Shown here in pieces: positions 34,438 to 46,469 of a stretch of 50,682 nucleotides of DNA. Numbering within the stretch: the stretch's first letter is position 1; each line of letters begins with the position of its first letter. This stretch comes from Oehlia diaphana (Eukaryota; Glomeromycota; Glomeromycetes; Glomerales; Glomeraceae), in assembly GCA_003833135.1 (NCBI GenBank), contig QZLH01000133.1, positions 107,751-158,432 of the forward strand, in the 5' to 3' direction. A program made the position numbers and the translations under genes. Below the pieces are notes generated by a model. That model saw only the letters and a program-made list of their open reading frames with translations. It was not told the DNA's origin and ran no database searches.

Positions 34438-37400
34438 TTATAAGTTATGTTCCTTGCAAAATTTAATAGCAGGTTCATAATCATTATAAGCAGCTAATTT
34501 CATATAATGAATAGCTTTTTCCTTATCCTTTATACCACTAATACCATTATAATATATATTTCCAGCGTTATACATTGCCACTTTAAACCCATCTTCAGCG
34601 GCTTTTTCAAAATATTTAAGAGCTTCTGAAAAATTTTGATCAACACCTTTGCCATGATACAAACAATCACCATATCTTACTTTTGCTTCAGGAAATTCAT
34701 TTGCTTCATCATCAGCAACTTCTTTAAACAGTTCAGCAACAATTTTATCTTTATTTGGAGGGCTATCAACCAATCCTCTTGAAATGTAATAAGCTTTATA
34801 ATATTTTGCTTTGATTTGATTACGATTCGCTGTACCTCCTCCTGTATTACCAAGATTTGCATAAGCTTCAAAACATTTATATGCAATTTTTACATTTCCA
34901 ACCAGTTTACCATGTTTATCATACAGCTTATGCTGTTTTGCTGCATCAGTGAGTGTCATGTATTTAAATGATTCAAAATCTGGTAAATCAATGGGAAGTG
35001 CATATTGATCTTGATCAATGCTGTATGCTCGTTTTGGAATAGGCTTTGGTGTGGAGGGTTTTCTATTTAGTCTTAAACTACTAGAATTTGATGAATCTTG
35101 TGAAAGTGAATGTCTCTTAGAATAATCTCTGACACAATTTCTAAGAACTTCAAACATTTTTGTAATTTTTGGCCTAAAATCTGGGTCATGTTGAACGGCT
35201 AAAAAAAAAGAAACCAATTAAGTTATAACAAATAAAAATGTAATTTAAAATTATTTTCTTTTACATACCATCAATTTCTAATTGTTTGAATTCTTCTGGC
35301 ATTTGACTAATTTCAGAAAATGGTTCCCTATACATTTTATTACGCACCCTATCAGTTATATCCAAAATATCATCATTACCCTGATATGGAATTCTTTCTT
35401 CAGCTATTTCCCAAAGTAATATTCCAAAACTATAAACCTCACATTTTTGATCATATTTGTAATTTGGAGCTCTCTCTAACAATTCAGGTGCACAATAACG
35501 AACTCGTTCTAAATTTTGGCTTTGATTTAATGTAGCTGCAGTTAAGTAACGACTTAATTTAAAATTTGCAAGTTTTGCTGTCTCATTAAGTGTAATTAAT
35601 ATATTTTCAGCCCTAATATCTCGATGAACAATCTAAAAAAAAATCAAATCATTAAAAAAAAATTTCGTTAATTAAACAAAAGCTGGTTATATAATTACCT
35701 CTACAGTTCTTAAAAAATTTAATCCACGAGCAATATCAAGGGATATACGTAATTTTAATTTAAGGTCAAAATCATGTTTATTTTGATAAAATTCACGCAA
35801 ATTTCCACATTCAGCCCATTCAGTCACCAAATACCATTTATTTCCATCAGAAATTATTCCATAAAATTTTATGATGTTTTGCCAATCATGAAGTTCTTTA
35901 AGAATTGTAACTTNNNNNNNNNNNNNNNNNNNNNNNNNNNNNNNNNNNNNNNNNNNNNNNNNNNNNNNNNNNNNNNNNNNNNNNNNNNNNNNNNNNNNNN
36001 NNNNNNNNNNNNNNNNNNNNNNNNNNNNNNNNNNNNNNNNNNNNNNNNNNNNNNNNNNNNNNNNNNNNNNNNNNNNNNNNNNNNNNNNNNNNNNNNNNNN
36101 NNNNNNNNNNNNNNNNNNNNNNNNNNNNNNNNNNNNNNNNNNNNNNNNNNNNNNNNNNNNNNNNNNNNNNNNNNNNNNNNNNNNNNNNNNNNNNNNNNNN
36201 NNNNNNNNNNNNNNNNNNNNNNNNNNNNNNNNNNNNNNNNNNNNNNNNNNNNNNNNNNNNNNNNNNNNNNNNNNNNNNNNNNNNNNNNNNNNNNNNNNNN
36301 NNNNNNNNNNNNNNNNNNNNNNNNNNNNNNNNNNNNNNNNNNNNNNNNNNNNNNNNNNNNNNNNNNNNNNNNNNNNNNNNNNNNNNNNNNNNNNNNNNNN
36401 NNNNNNNNNNNNNNNNNNNNNNNNNNNTCACGCAAATTTCCACATTCAGCCCATTCAGTCACCAAATACCATTTATTTCCATCAGAAATTATTCCATAAA
36501 ATTTTATGATGTTTTGCCAATCATGAAGTTCTTTAAGAATTGTAACTTGATTTTGTACAATCTTTTGGTCCTCTTTCTCAGAGATAGTTTTAAAAGCAAA
36601 TTCTGCACCTTTATTTGTTGTTTTATACCATTTAGTTACACGTCCATTCTTACGTGGTTTCTCATTATCATCCCGTTCATAATCAGCAAGTTTTAGTGGA
36701 TGTACCTGAAAGATATTATCAATTTTTGTTTGATTTTGAGAATTTTCATTCATAAATTTTTCCATTGTATTATTCATTGCATTGACTTTTACAACAGTTG
36801 AAGAAAACCCTTTACTTAAGTTTGCGAGGCAGGCTTTAATCTCTTTTGCGTCGCTTCCAAGATCTTTTATGTCAGTTTTAACATGTGAAACATCAACATC
36901 AATTTTTTTGATACCAGCCTCCATTCCCACTAGATACTATAATTTATTAAAATAATTTAAAATTAATTATGCTCAAATAATGCATAATGATAGAACAATT
37001 TTTAATCTTACTTTTAATAAATCATCTTGATCGGCTTTTAATTGTCCAATTTCATCAGAAGTTTTAACATTAATAGCAAAAGACAAAACGTTAACACAAC
37101 TATCAAATTCTTTACATAACTCTTTAAAAGTTTTCTCAATATTTTTCGCTTGAATATATTTTATCAAAGATTTCATTTGAGAAATATCTGATATAAATTT
37201 TCTAATCTGTGTTATAATATTAACTAAATTTTGTAAACATAAATAATTTTTATTATTAAAAAAATCTTTTCTATTTCTTTGAACTTTAAGATCTAATACG
37301 GCTAAGTCTGCAGCATAAACTCGTTGTAATAATGCATCACAAGTTCGCTTATTATGTTCAGCAGCTTGTGCTAATTCGACTATTTCGTTAAAAATATTTC

Positions 37401-37581
37401 CAATTTCAGAAATTAAAGGAAGAAATTTTGTAAATGGAACAACTATTGGAGCTCCTGCTTCGACTGCCGCTCCTATTGCGGCACCAGTACTTGACGCCAC
37501 ATCAATTATAGTTGAAGCATGGTCGGCTATTTTTTCAACGAAAACAGCTGCTTTATTCCTTTTTGATCCATCATCCCCCAT
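34438..37581 (-). CDS. MLKL/HeLo-like bundle + pseudokinase + Sel1 repeats, array copy 1 (interrupted by N gap)
   Basis: Exons 37581-37012, 36936-35699 (containing the N gap), 35632-35269, 35198-34438. Removing the gap and the 121-bp redundancy keeps frame and gives 765 aa. Residues 1-190: helical bundle with a hydrophobic Ala/Gly/Val stretch, PFTKFLPLISEI, AEHNKRTC and SQMKSLIKYI blocks, matching the MLKL N-terminal/HeLo-type domain of this fungal family. Then a short coiled-coil brace and a kinase fold: beta-3 Lys306 (FAFKTI), alpha-C position Gln320, HRD 394-396 (HRDIRAEN), N414-F-K416 in place of DFG, CAPELL, then EVYSFGILLWE. The C-terminus has Sel1-like repeats (FEKAAEDGFKVAMYNAGNIY). 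Likely a pseudokinase signalling protein; cell-death function is inference. The last-exon start completes a split Ala codon before V-Q-H-DPDFRPK. Confidence 0.85.
35793..35913. repeat. 121-bp sequence left of the N gap
   Basis: Identical, as far as I can read, to 36428-36548 on the other side of the gap; both are the same piece of exon 2 of array copy 1. Confidence 0.9.
35914..36427. other. 514-N assembly gap, probably spurious
   Basis: All N. Both flanks carry the same 121 bp, and the three paralogues have no insertion at this point. Merging the flanks gives an in-frame exon 2 of 603 nt, so the real gap length is probably negative. Confidence 0.9.
36428..36548. repeat. 121-bp sequence right of the N gap
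   Basis: The partner of 35793-35913, in the same orientation, encoding the kinase N-lobe region from the ILKELHDW to the TEWAECGNLR segment. Confidence 0.9.
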
Positions 37582-39078
37582 TCCTAATAATTAAATTTTA
37601 AAATAAAAAAAATATATTTTTTTTTTTTTTTTGCGAACCTACAAAAACTCCGTTATATTTATTCATGTATATGCTGTGCTACCATTGTAATCAACTTTTG
37701 AAATCTCCGTACAACAATTACAATGTATATGAACAACAAAGTATTATTTAATAATTAATTTTGGGTATTATAATAAAACGTAAATAGGTGTACGTAATAC
37801 GTTATCTTTTCACAGAAAGTTAATAGAATTCATGTTACACGAACTGATGACCTTTATAAAAGAAGGTCCATCTGCTCCATCTGCATACATATTAGGTAAG
37901 TGCAAAAACGGACTATAATTTATAATTTGTACTTTAATAAAATAAATCTTGTTAATTAACCTGTTGCATCTTTTTTCTTATTAGTCTATGTGAATATGTA
38001 ACACTTATGTAACCGATTTGTACTTGGATGAAAAACAAATCAGAAATAACGCGTGATAAGAAAATAGAAAGCTTTCTTTTTTATCATCTTGCCGATCACT
38101 TGTGATTTTTTTATATTATCGATATTACACGACCTTTTTAAAATAATTTCTAGTAATTCAGAAGTTAAAGCATGGAATATAACAACTATTGTAGCTTATA
38201 ACTTATAGTATACTTATATATATTCTTCTATTTTATTACAAGCTGAAGTAGGGAGAAAATAAAGAAAGCTTCGCGGTAAAGGAAACAGACGTATTTAATA
38301 TTAGTTTTAGCACATTTTAAACATTTTTGTAAATGTTAAAATCTTGGAGACATCATAAAAATTAAAAAAAACTTTTCTTTAATATATAAATCTAAAATTT
38401 AGTACTCTTAGGGTAAATTGTTTAATAAATTATTTGATTTCAGGAACTGTTCTATTGATTAACGAATTTGAATAGTAGATAATACTTCTTTGAATTAGAA
38501 TATAAGGTTAGTTTTATAAGAAGTATTTTGTTAGTTGAAAATTTTATGAGGTTTAAATATTAGTGATATTTGCATTATTTTTCCAGTACTAAAAGAAAGA
38601 CAAAAATATACCTTAATTTTAGAATTGAAGATCATTTAGAATCATAGTATGTGGAGTTATTTATGAAAATGTATTGAATGAATTTATTCATTATTCATCA
38701 ATTAATGATTCAATTCATGAAAATTTTTAGTTCGTTGGATAGGTCTCCCTTTCAAATGGAAATAAAATCATATTCCTAGGCATACAATTTTGCTTAAGGA
38801 TTATATTCGATTTTAATTTTAAATGAAGTCCCTCATTTTACTTCCAATTATTCCAATTAATAAGATTTGGACACAAAATATATCATTTATTAATTTGGAA
38901 GGTTTAATATTTATTGCGTAAAATTTTTCAAAAAAAAAAAAATATGTGGATTACAATAAATTAAAAAGCTATTACAATGGATGATTAAAATTCAAAATAA
39001 AATTAATTTATTGGCAAATTGAAGGTAAATTTTGCATATGCTTTTTTCATCATATTAAATGACATGATAATTATAAAT
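37582..39078. other. Intergenic spacer between array copies 1 and 2
   Basis: Contains the copy-1 promoter block, a GTTAATTAAC palindrome at 37951-37960, and sequence recognisably similar to the copy 2-3 spacer (for example around 38161-38600 against 41930-42330). The duplication unit therefore includes non-coding flanks. No ORF was recognised. Confidence 0.55.
37671..37692 (-). promoter_or_regulatory. Conserved upstream block of array copy 1
   Basis: ATGCTGTGCTACCATTGTAA followed by TC (plus strand), about 90 bp upstream of the ATG at 37581, with a homopolymer T/A tract between. Nearly the same block precedes all four array genes at 80-100 bp. Confidence 0.45.
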
Positions 39079-41605
39079 TCATAAGTTGAACTCTTTACAG
39101 AATTTAATAGCGGGTTCATAACAATTATAAACAGCTAATTTCATATAATGAATAGCTTTTTCTGTATCTTTTTTACAACCAACACCATTATAATACATAT
39201 TTCCAACGTTATACATTGCTACTTTAACACCATCTTCAGCAGCTTTTTCAAAATATTTAAGAGCTTCTGAAACATCTTGATCAACACCTTTGCCATTACA
39301 CAAACAATCTCCATATCTTACTTTTGCTTCAGGAAATTCATTTGCTTCATCATCAGCAACTTCCTTATATAATTCAGCAATAATCTTATCTTTATTTGGA
39401 GGACTCGGAACAAATCCTTTCGAAATGTAAAGTGCTTTATAATATTTTGCTTTGATTTGATTACTACGGTTTGTTATATTTGTTTTATTCGAGTTTGCAT
39501 AGGCTTCAAAACATTTATATGCAGTTTTTATATCTCCAATAAGTTTATCATTTCTATACAACTTATGTTGTTTTGCTGCATCAGCAAGTGTCATGTATTT
39601 AAATGATTCAAAATCTGGAGCATCAATGCTGTATGCTCGTTTTGGAGTAGGTTTTGTGGAGGGTTTTCCGCTTAGGTTTGAATTACTAGAACTTGATGAA
39701 TCTTGTGAAAGTGGATGTCCCTTAGAAAAATAATCTTTGACGCAATATCTAAGAACCTCAAACATTCTTGTAATTTTTGGCCTAAAAGTTGGGTCATGAC
39801 GAACGGCTAAAAAATGTATAAAAATACAAGAAAATTAAATCTAACTAATAAAATTGTAATTTAAAATATTTTCTTTTACATACCTTCAATTTCTAATTGT
39901 TTGAATTTCTCTGGCATCTGACTATTTTCAGAAAATGGTTCTCTATACATTTTATTACGTACCTTATTAGTTATATCTAAAATATCATCATTACCTTGGT
40001 ATGGAATTCTTCCTTCGGCAATTTCCCAAAGTAAGATTCCAAAACTATAAACCTCACATCTTTGATCATATTTGTAATTTGGAGCCCTCTCCAGCAACTC
40101 AGGTGCACAATAACGAACTCGTTCTAAATTTTGCTTTTGATTTAATGTAGCTGCAGTTAAGTAACGACTTAATTTAAAATTTGCAAGTTTTGCTGTCCCA
40201 TTGAAAGTAATTAATATATTCTCAGCCCTTATATCACGGTGAACAATCTAAAAAAAAAAGAAAAAAAGAATTAAGCAATCAAATAAAAATTTCGTTAATT
40301 AAAAATCGATTATAGAATTACCTCAACGGCTCTTAAAAAATTTAATCCGCGGGCAATATCAAGAGACATACATAATTTTAATCTAAGATCGAATTGATCT
40401 TTATTGTTTGTATAATATTCACGTAAATTACCGTGTTCGGCCCATTCAGTCACCAAATATCGTTTATTTCCATCAGAAGTTATTCCATAAAATTTTATGA
40501 TGTTGTTCCAATCATGAAGTTCTTTAAGAATTGTAACTTGATTTTGCACATCAGTTTTTTCCTCCTCAGAGATAATTTTAAAAGCGACTTCTTCACCTTT
40601 ATTTTTTATGTTGTACCATTTAGCTACACGTCCATTTTTACGTGGTTCCTCAATATCATCCTGTTCATAATCAGATATTTTTAGCGTATGTACCTGAAAG
40701 ATTTTATCAATCTCCTTTTGATTTTGAGAAGGTTTGTTCATATACTTTTCCATTGTATTATTCATTGCATTGACTTGTACAACTTTTGAAGAAAACTCTT
40801 TAATCTCTTTTCTAAGATCTTTTACGTCATCTCTAACTTCTTTTACGTCATCTCTAACATCATTTACGTTATCTCCAACTACTTCCACGGTAACTCCCAT
40901 ATCTTTTACGTTAACTCCAATATCTTTTACATTAACTCCAATATCTTCTACTTCAGTCTTAATACCAGCTATCATTTCTTGGAGATACTATAATTATTAA
41001 AACAATAGTTTATAATTAATTTTATATTCGAATAAATGTATAATAGAACCCAATTTTTTTAATCATACTTTAACGAAATCCTCTTGATCAGCTTTTAATT
41101 CTCTAAGCTCATCAGCAATTTCAACGTTAATAGAAAAAGACAATAAGTTTATACAACTATCGAATTCTTCACATAATTCTGTAAAAGTTTTTTCAATATT
41201 TTTCGCTTTAAAATACTTTCCCAAAGTTTTCATTTGAGAAATTTCTGATATAAAATCTTTAATTCGTGTTGCAATATTAGATAAATCTTGTAAACGCAAA
41301 TAATTATTACTAGTGAAAAACTCTTTTTTATCTTCTCTATCTCTTCTAAGATCCCGTACGGCTGATTCTGCAGTATCAACTCGTTTTTTTAATATTTTAC
41401 AGGTTCGTTTATTATGTTCAGCAGCTTCCACTAAATCGATAATTTCGTCAAAAATATTTCCAATTTCTTTAATTAAGGGAAGAAAGTTTGTAAATGGAAC
41501 AAGTACCGGAGCTATATCGGTTGCTGCTTCCATTACGGAGCTTGCACCTTGTGCCATTTTACTTAGAAATGAAGCACTATTTTTAATTGACTTATCATCT
41601 TCCAT
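39079..41605 (-). CDS. MLKL/HeLo-like bundle + pseudokinase + Sel1 repeats, array copy 2
   Basis: Exons 41605-41069, 40987-40322, 40247-39884, 39806-39079, in frame, 764 aa. The N-terminal bundle has VLVPFTNFLPLIKEIG, AEHNKRTC and ISQMKTLGKYF. The brace is the longest of the four, seven near-perfect heptads (IGVNVKD type) at 40799-40945. Kinase domain: VAFKII (beta-3 Lys), NQVTILKEL (Gln for alpha-C Glu), HRDIRAEN, LANFKLS instead of DFG, CAPELL, CEVYSFGILLWE. Sel1 repeats (FEKAAEDGVKVAMYNVGNMY) close the protein. Same intron positions as its neighbours. No frame breaks. Confidence 0.88.
40799..40945 (-). repeat. Seven 21-bp repeats encoding coiled-coil heptads
   Basis: The minus-strand translation is DIGVNVK twice, then DMGVTVE, VVGDNVN, DVRDDVK, EVRDDVK, DLRKEIK. 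The units differ by point changes, showing expansion by slippage or unequal exchange of a 21-bp unit. The regular V/I spacing predicts a long helix between the bundle and the kinase domain. Confidence 0.85.
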
Positions 41606-41686
41606 TTATCGAGAAAAAGAAAAGAGAGAAAAAAATTTTTTTTTTTTATGATACTATAAAACCTTTTATTTATTTGCATATCAGAT

Positions 41687-41708
41687 ATGCTGTATTACCA
41701 TTATAATC
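41687..41708 (-). promoter_or_regulatory. Conserved upstream block of array copy 2
   Basis: ATGCTGTATTACCATTATAA followed by TC on the plus strand, about 82 bp upstream of the ATG at 41605; a variant of the block shared by the array. Confidence 0.45.
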
Positions 41709-41843
41709 AAACGTTTAGAATCCCATTACAATAAATAATTTGGGATTTATAATAGCACGTAAATATTTTTCAAAGCGGAGATGTATCATATCATCCATCA
41801 CGTTATTGTAATTACTAAAAAAAGGAACCCAATAAAGAAAACT

Positions 41844-41855
41844 GGTTAATTAACC
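41844..41855. promoter_or_regulatory. Palindrome GGTTAATTAACC upstream of array copy 2
   Basis: A perfect 12-bp palindrome about 240 bp upstream of the copy-2 ATG. Related palindromes lie upstream of copies 1 (37951) and 4 (49263). Confidence 0.35.
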
Positions 41856-42650
41856 TGTTAATTGATTATCCTATTACACTAAATTATAAAATAAGTTTGG
41901 TTTATATTAAAACAAAAAGTTTAAAGCATAGAATATAACTACTATTGTAGCTTATAGCTTATATACTGTATATTCTTCTCTTTGACTTACAAGTTGAAGA
42001 AAGAATAATAAAGAAAAAATCTTCATAGCAAAGTAAAACAGACGTATTTAAGGTTAATTTATTAGTACATTTTCCAGTAAATATCATGTACTTAGAGATA
42101 TGATAAAAAAAAACTTACTTTAATATATAAAAAAAAGGTAAATTTTAATAATAAATTATTTGATTTTTCAGAAACTATTTCTATTGGTTTGGTTTTATTT
42201 CATTATTGTATTTGAATAGTAGATAATATTTCTTTGAAATAGAATATAAGGTTATTTTTATAAGAAGTTTTGTTAGTAGAAAATTTTGAGGTTTAAATAT
42301 TAGTGATTTGCATTATTTTTCCGGTATACACAAATGCTAAAAAAGACAAAAAATATACCTTTAATTTTAGATCATTATATGTGCGATATTAATGATCAAT
42401 CTCAAAAATTGAAAATTAATTTGTTGAAGATTTATTCATTTATTCATCATTCATCAAGCAATCAGTGATTCAATTCATAAATATTTTAGTTCTTTCAAAT
42501 GGATATAAAATCATATTCTTACCGGTAAGTATACATGCACTTCAAATTACTTACAATTTTGCTTAAGGATTATATGGATGAAGTCCCTCATTTCACCCTC
42601 AATTAATAAAATTTTAGATACTTATTATGTAACATTTATCAAAAAAAACA

Positions 42651-42727
42651 TACCGTATATCACGAGGCACGGGCCATGTATAATCTACTAATAGCCCAAT
42701 CAGCACTATGGCCCGTGATATGCGGTA
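42651..42727. mobile_element. Short TA-flanked inverted-repeat element (MITE-like)
   Basis: Left arm 42651-42677 (TACCGTATATCACG...GGGCCAT) and right arm 42708-42727 (ATGGCCCGTGATATGCGGTA) are inverted copies; the left arm holds a 7-bp extra segment. The ends are TA, as in Tc1/mariner-type target sites. Noticeably GC-richer than its surroundings. Non-coding. Confidence 0.5.
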
Positions 42728-43222
42728 AGTAATTTATCCCAAATTTCCTATTGGGTGCCAAGTTTCTATTCATATTTTAATCTTCGAAAAATACCATGTT
42801 TTATTACAGGATATTTGAAATATAGGAACTATTCAAATTTCCATTTCCACGTATTTCCAACAATGAATTTCCAGGTCAGGGGGTGTGATACAGTGTGCTA
42901 ATTAACCTATCTAAATACCTTAAATCCATACATAAATAACGTCGGTACAAGTACTAATACAGTTCGATTTTTATATACCGAACAGTTTGTTTTATATACC
43001 AAACCAGATTCTCTGTATTTAGATTTGAATTTTAGTGGAAAAGTTTAACAATTTAAAACATATGTTATATAATACATAAATGCAGTGATTTTTTAAAATC
43101 ATCCGAAAACTTATATTTATTGATAAAAAATTAAAATAACAATTTTTTTTTTTTAAAAAGAAAATATAAATACATCATAATTAAATAACATGATAATTTA
43201 ACAAATAAATAAAAAAAAAATT

Positions 43223-45622
43223 TTATAAGTTATGTTCCTTGCAAAATTTAATAGCAGGTTCATAATCATTATAAGCAGCTAATTTCATATAATGTTTAGC
43301 TTTTTCTATATCTTTTGTACAACCAAAACCATTATAATACATATTTCCAGCGTTATACCTTGCTACTTTGAGACCATCTTCAGCAGCTTTTTCAAAATAT
43401 TTAAGAGCTTCTGATTCATTCTTTTCAACACCCTTTCCATAATACAAACAATCTCCATATCTTACTTTTGCTTCGGAGAATTCATTTGCCTCATCATCAG
43501 CAACTTCTTTAAATAATTCAGCAACAATTTTATCTTTATTTGGAGGGCTCTCAACCAATCCTTTTGAAATGTAATATGCTTTATAATATTTTGCTTTAAT
43601 TTGATTGCAGTTTGCTGTACCTGTGTTACTAAGGTTTGCATAAGCTTCAAAACATTTATATGCAGTATTTAAATCTCCAGCAGGTTTACCATGTTTATCA
43701 TACAACTTATGTTGTTTTGCTGCATCAGTAAGTGTCATGTATTTAAATGATTCAAAATCCGGAAGGGCTAATGCATCAATGCTGTCTGCTCGTTTTGGAC
43801 GAAACTTTTGTGTGGTGTTGTTTCTACTGTTTCCGCTTAGGTTTGGGCTGCTAAAACTTGATGTAACATGTGAATATTCCTTGAAACAATTATTAAGAAC
43901 TTCGAACATTTTTGAAACTTTTGGCCTAAAATCTGGTTCCTGATCAACGGCTAAAAAAACGTGTAAAAAAAAAGAAGCAATTAAATATAGCAAATAAAAT
44001 TATAATTTAAGTATTTTTTTTACATACCTTCATTTTCTAATTGTTTGAATTCCTCTGGCATTTGATTATTTTCGGAAAATGGTTCCCTATACATTTTATT
44101 ACGTACTTTATCAGTTATTTCCAAAATATCATTACTATCTTGATATGGAATTCTTTCTTCAGCAATTTCCCAAAGTAAGATTCCAAAACTATAAACCTCA
44201 CATCTTTGATCATATTTGTAATTTGGAGCCCTCTCCAACAATTCAGGTGCACAATAACGAACTCGTTCTAAATTTTGACTATGTTTTAATGTAGTCGCGT
44301 TTAAGTAACGACTTAATTTAAAATTTGCAAGTTTTGCTGTCTCATTGAGTGTAATTAATATATTCTCAGCCCTAATATCACGGTGAACAATCTTAAAAAA
44401 AAAGAAAAGAAATATTAAACCATTGAATAAAAATTTCGTTAATTAAAAGCTGATTATAAAATTACCTCAACGGCTCTTAAAAAATTTAATCCACGAGCAA
44501 TATCAAGGGATATACGTAATTTTAATTTAAGGTCAAAATCATGTTTATTTTGATAAAATTCACGTAAATTACCATATTCGGCCCATTCAGTCACCAAAAA
44601 CCATTTATTTCCCTCACAAGTAAGTCCATAAAATTTTATGATGTTTTGCCGATCATGTAGTTCTTTAAGAATTGTAACTTGATTTTGTACGTCAGTTTTT
44701 TCCTCCTCAGAGATAATTTTAAAAGCGAATTCTACACATTCAATTTTTATATCACACCACTTAGTTACACGTCCCTTTTTACGTGGTTTCTCTTTATCAT
44801 CCTGTTTATAATCAGATATTTTTAGCGTATGTGCTTGAAAGATATTGTCAATTTTTGTTTGATTTTGAGAAGGCTCTTTCATAAATTTTTCCATTGTATT
44901 ATTCATTGCATTGACTTTTACAACTGTTGAGGAAAACTCTTTACTTAAGTTTGCGAGGCAGGCTTTAATTTCTTCCGTGTCATTCTTAACAATTGAAACG
45001 TCATCTCCAATTTTTTTGATAGTACCATCCTCCATTCCTAGTATATACTATAATTATTAAAATAATTTAAAATTAATTTTATGCTCAATTAAGTGTATAA
45101 TAAAACCAATTTTTTTAATCTTACTTTAAATAAATCATCTTGGTCGGATTTTAATTGCGCAAGTTCATCAGCAATTTTAATGTCAATAGAAAAAGACAAT
45201 AAGTTAATACAACTGTCGAATTCCATACATAATTCTTTAAAAAGTTTCTCAGTATTTTTCGCTTTAATATGTTTTATCAAAGATTTCATTTGAGAAATTT
45301 CTGATATAAAATTTTTAATTCGTGTTATAATGCCAGATAATTCCTGTAAACGTATATAATTTGATTTATTAAAAAACTCCTTTCTTTCTTTTCTTTTTTC
45401 TCTAAGTTCTCGTACAGCTAATTCTGCAATACGAACTCGTTGTTTTAACAGTACACAAGTCCGTTTGTTATGTTCAGCAGCTTCTACTAATTCAATGATT
45501 TCATTAAAAAAATTTCCAACATCATTAATTAAAGGAAGAAATTTTGCAAATGGAACAAACATGAAAGCACTATCTACTAAATTTTCAGTTAAACTATTCT
45601 TTTTTGATCCATTATCTTCCAT
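43223..45622 (-). CDS. MLKL/HeLo-like bundle + pseudokinase + Sel1 repeats, array copy 3
   Basis: Exons 45622-45125, 45047-44466, 44391-44028, 43950-43223, in frame, 723 aa, the shortest copy. The N-terminal bundle is shortened before MFVPFAKFLPLIN and lacks the long hydrophobic Ala/Gly run of copy 1. Next come AEHNKRTC, SQMKSLIKHI and a short brace. Kinase domain: FAFKII, NQVTILKEL, HRDIRAEN, LANFKLS (DFG lost), CAPELL, CEVYSFGILLWE. The Sel1 repeats include FEKAAEDGLKVARYNAGNMY. The exon-3 acceptor is TAAG rather than TAG. Coding sequence intact. Confidence 0.88.
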
Positions 45623-45721
45623 TTCTAATATTTATAATAATTTAATAAATAATTTAATCGAAAAAAAAGAGATTTTTTATTTTACAAAAACTACAAAACT
45701 CTGGTTTATTTATTAATGCAT

Positions 45722-45743
45722 ATGCTGTGTTACCATTGTAATC
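45722..45743 (-). promoter_or_regulatory. Conserved upstream block of array copy 3
   Basis: ATGCTGTGTTACCATTGTAA followed by TC on the plus strand, 100 bp upstream of the ATG at 45622. A second shared block (ACGTAAATGG...ACGTTATCTTTT) follows at about 45835-45870. Confidence 0.45.
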
Positions 45744-45971
45744 CAACTTTTTGTTGCGTTAGAATCCACATACGATAATTTACAATGTATGGTTACAATA
45801 AAATATTTCTAATAATTTTGGATTCTATAATAGCACGTAAATGGGTATGTATACGTATACGTTATCTTTTATTAGATATTTTTCGTTACACTTATTACAT
45901 TAGATAACGATGTAAATGAATTCATGTTGCACAATTTGATGACCTTTATAAAATCAGGTCCAAGAAGGTCC

Positions 45972-46140
45972 TCACCAGCGCGGAAAAAGCCTGAAAAAGT
46001 TTCGGAAAAAATTCCGGTAAAGTACACAAATTCCGGAAATGGTTTTTTTAACCGGCGCACGTTACTTTCATAAATGATTATAAATTTTGAAACAAAGCAA
46101 ACTAAAAATTTTTTGGGAAATCCGGATAGATTTCCTACGC
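45972..46140. mobile_element. Segment inserted in the copy-3 upstream region
   Basis: Copy 1 reads AAGGTCC then directly (within about 10 nt) ATCTGCATACATA at about 37864-37892. Copy 3 has the same two words separated by about 169 bp that are richer in CCGG/TTCCGG words (AAATTCCGGAAATGG, AACCGGCGC). This is an insertion in copy 3 or a deletion in copy 1; its identity is unknown. Confidence 0.4.
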
Positions 46141-46469
46141 TCATCTGCATACATAGATAAATGCATATTTCAAAAAATGAGAATCAATCATAATTTTATA
46201 TTCCATAAAAATTGCACCTTTTATTTTTCTTACACGACTATAACTTTTATGTCGGATGGCGCGATGAAATAGATAATCACGTAACTTGAGAATATTAAAT
46301 GAATATATAATGCAGCAATGCAATTTTTACTTCCAGTAAGCGTTAAAATCAAATAATCTATATTAGTTAAATAAAAATACAATATATGAGATATATGAGA
46401 TATAAAAAAAAATTTTTTTTTTAGCTAAACAACTTATAATAATTTAATGAATAACAAAAAAAAATAATT

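Larger units (their letters stand above)
41606..43222. other. Intergenic spacer between array copies 2 and 3
   Basis: Starts with the copy-2 promoter and sequence shared with the 1-2 spacer, then carries the inverted-repeat element at 42651-42727. A further segment near 42950-43010 has two TTTATATACC(G/A)AAC words. No ORF was recognised. Confidence 0.5.
45623..46469. other. Intergenic spacer between array copies 3 and 4
   Basis: The shortest spacer. It holds the copy-3 promoter blocks, the inserted segment at 45972-46140, and the 3' flank of copy 4 (TAAGCGTTAAAATCA, also seen downstream of copy 1 at about 34297). No ORF was recognised. Confidence 0.5.

Noticed and set aside
35914..36427. Long ORFs spanning the N gap on both strands
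   Set aside because: They exist only because N is translated as X; just the minus-strand exon 2 is real.
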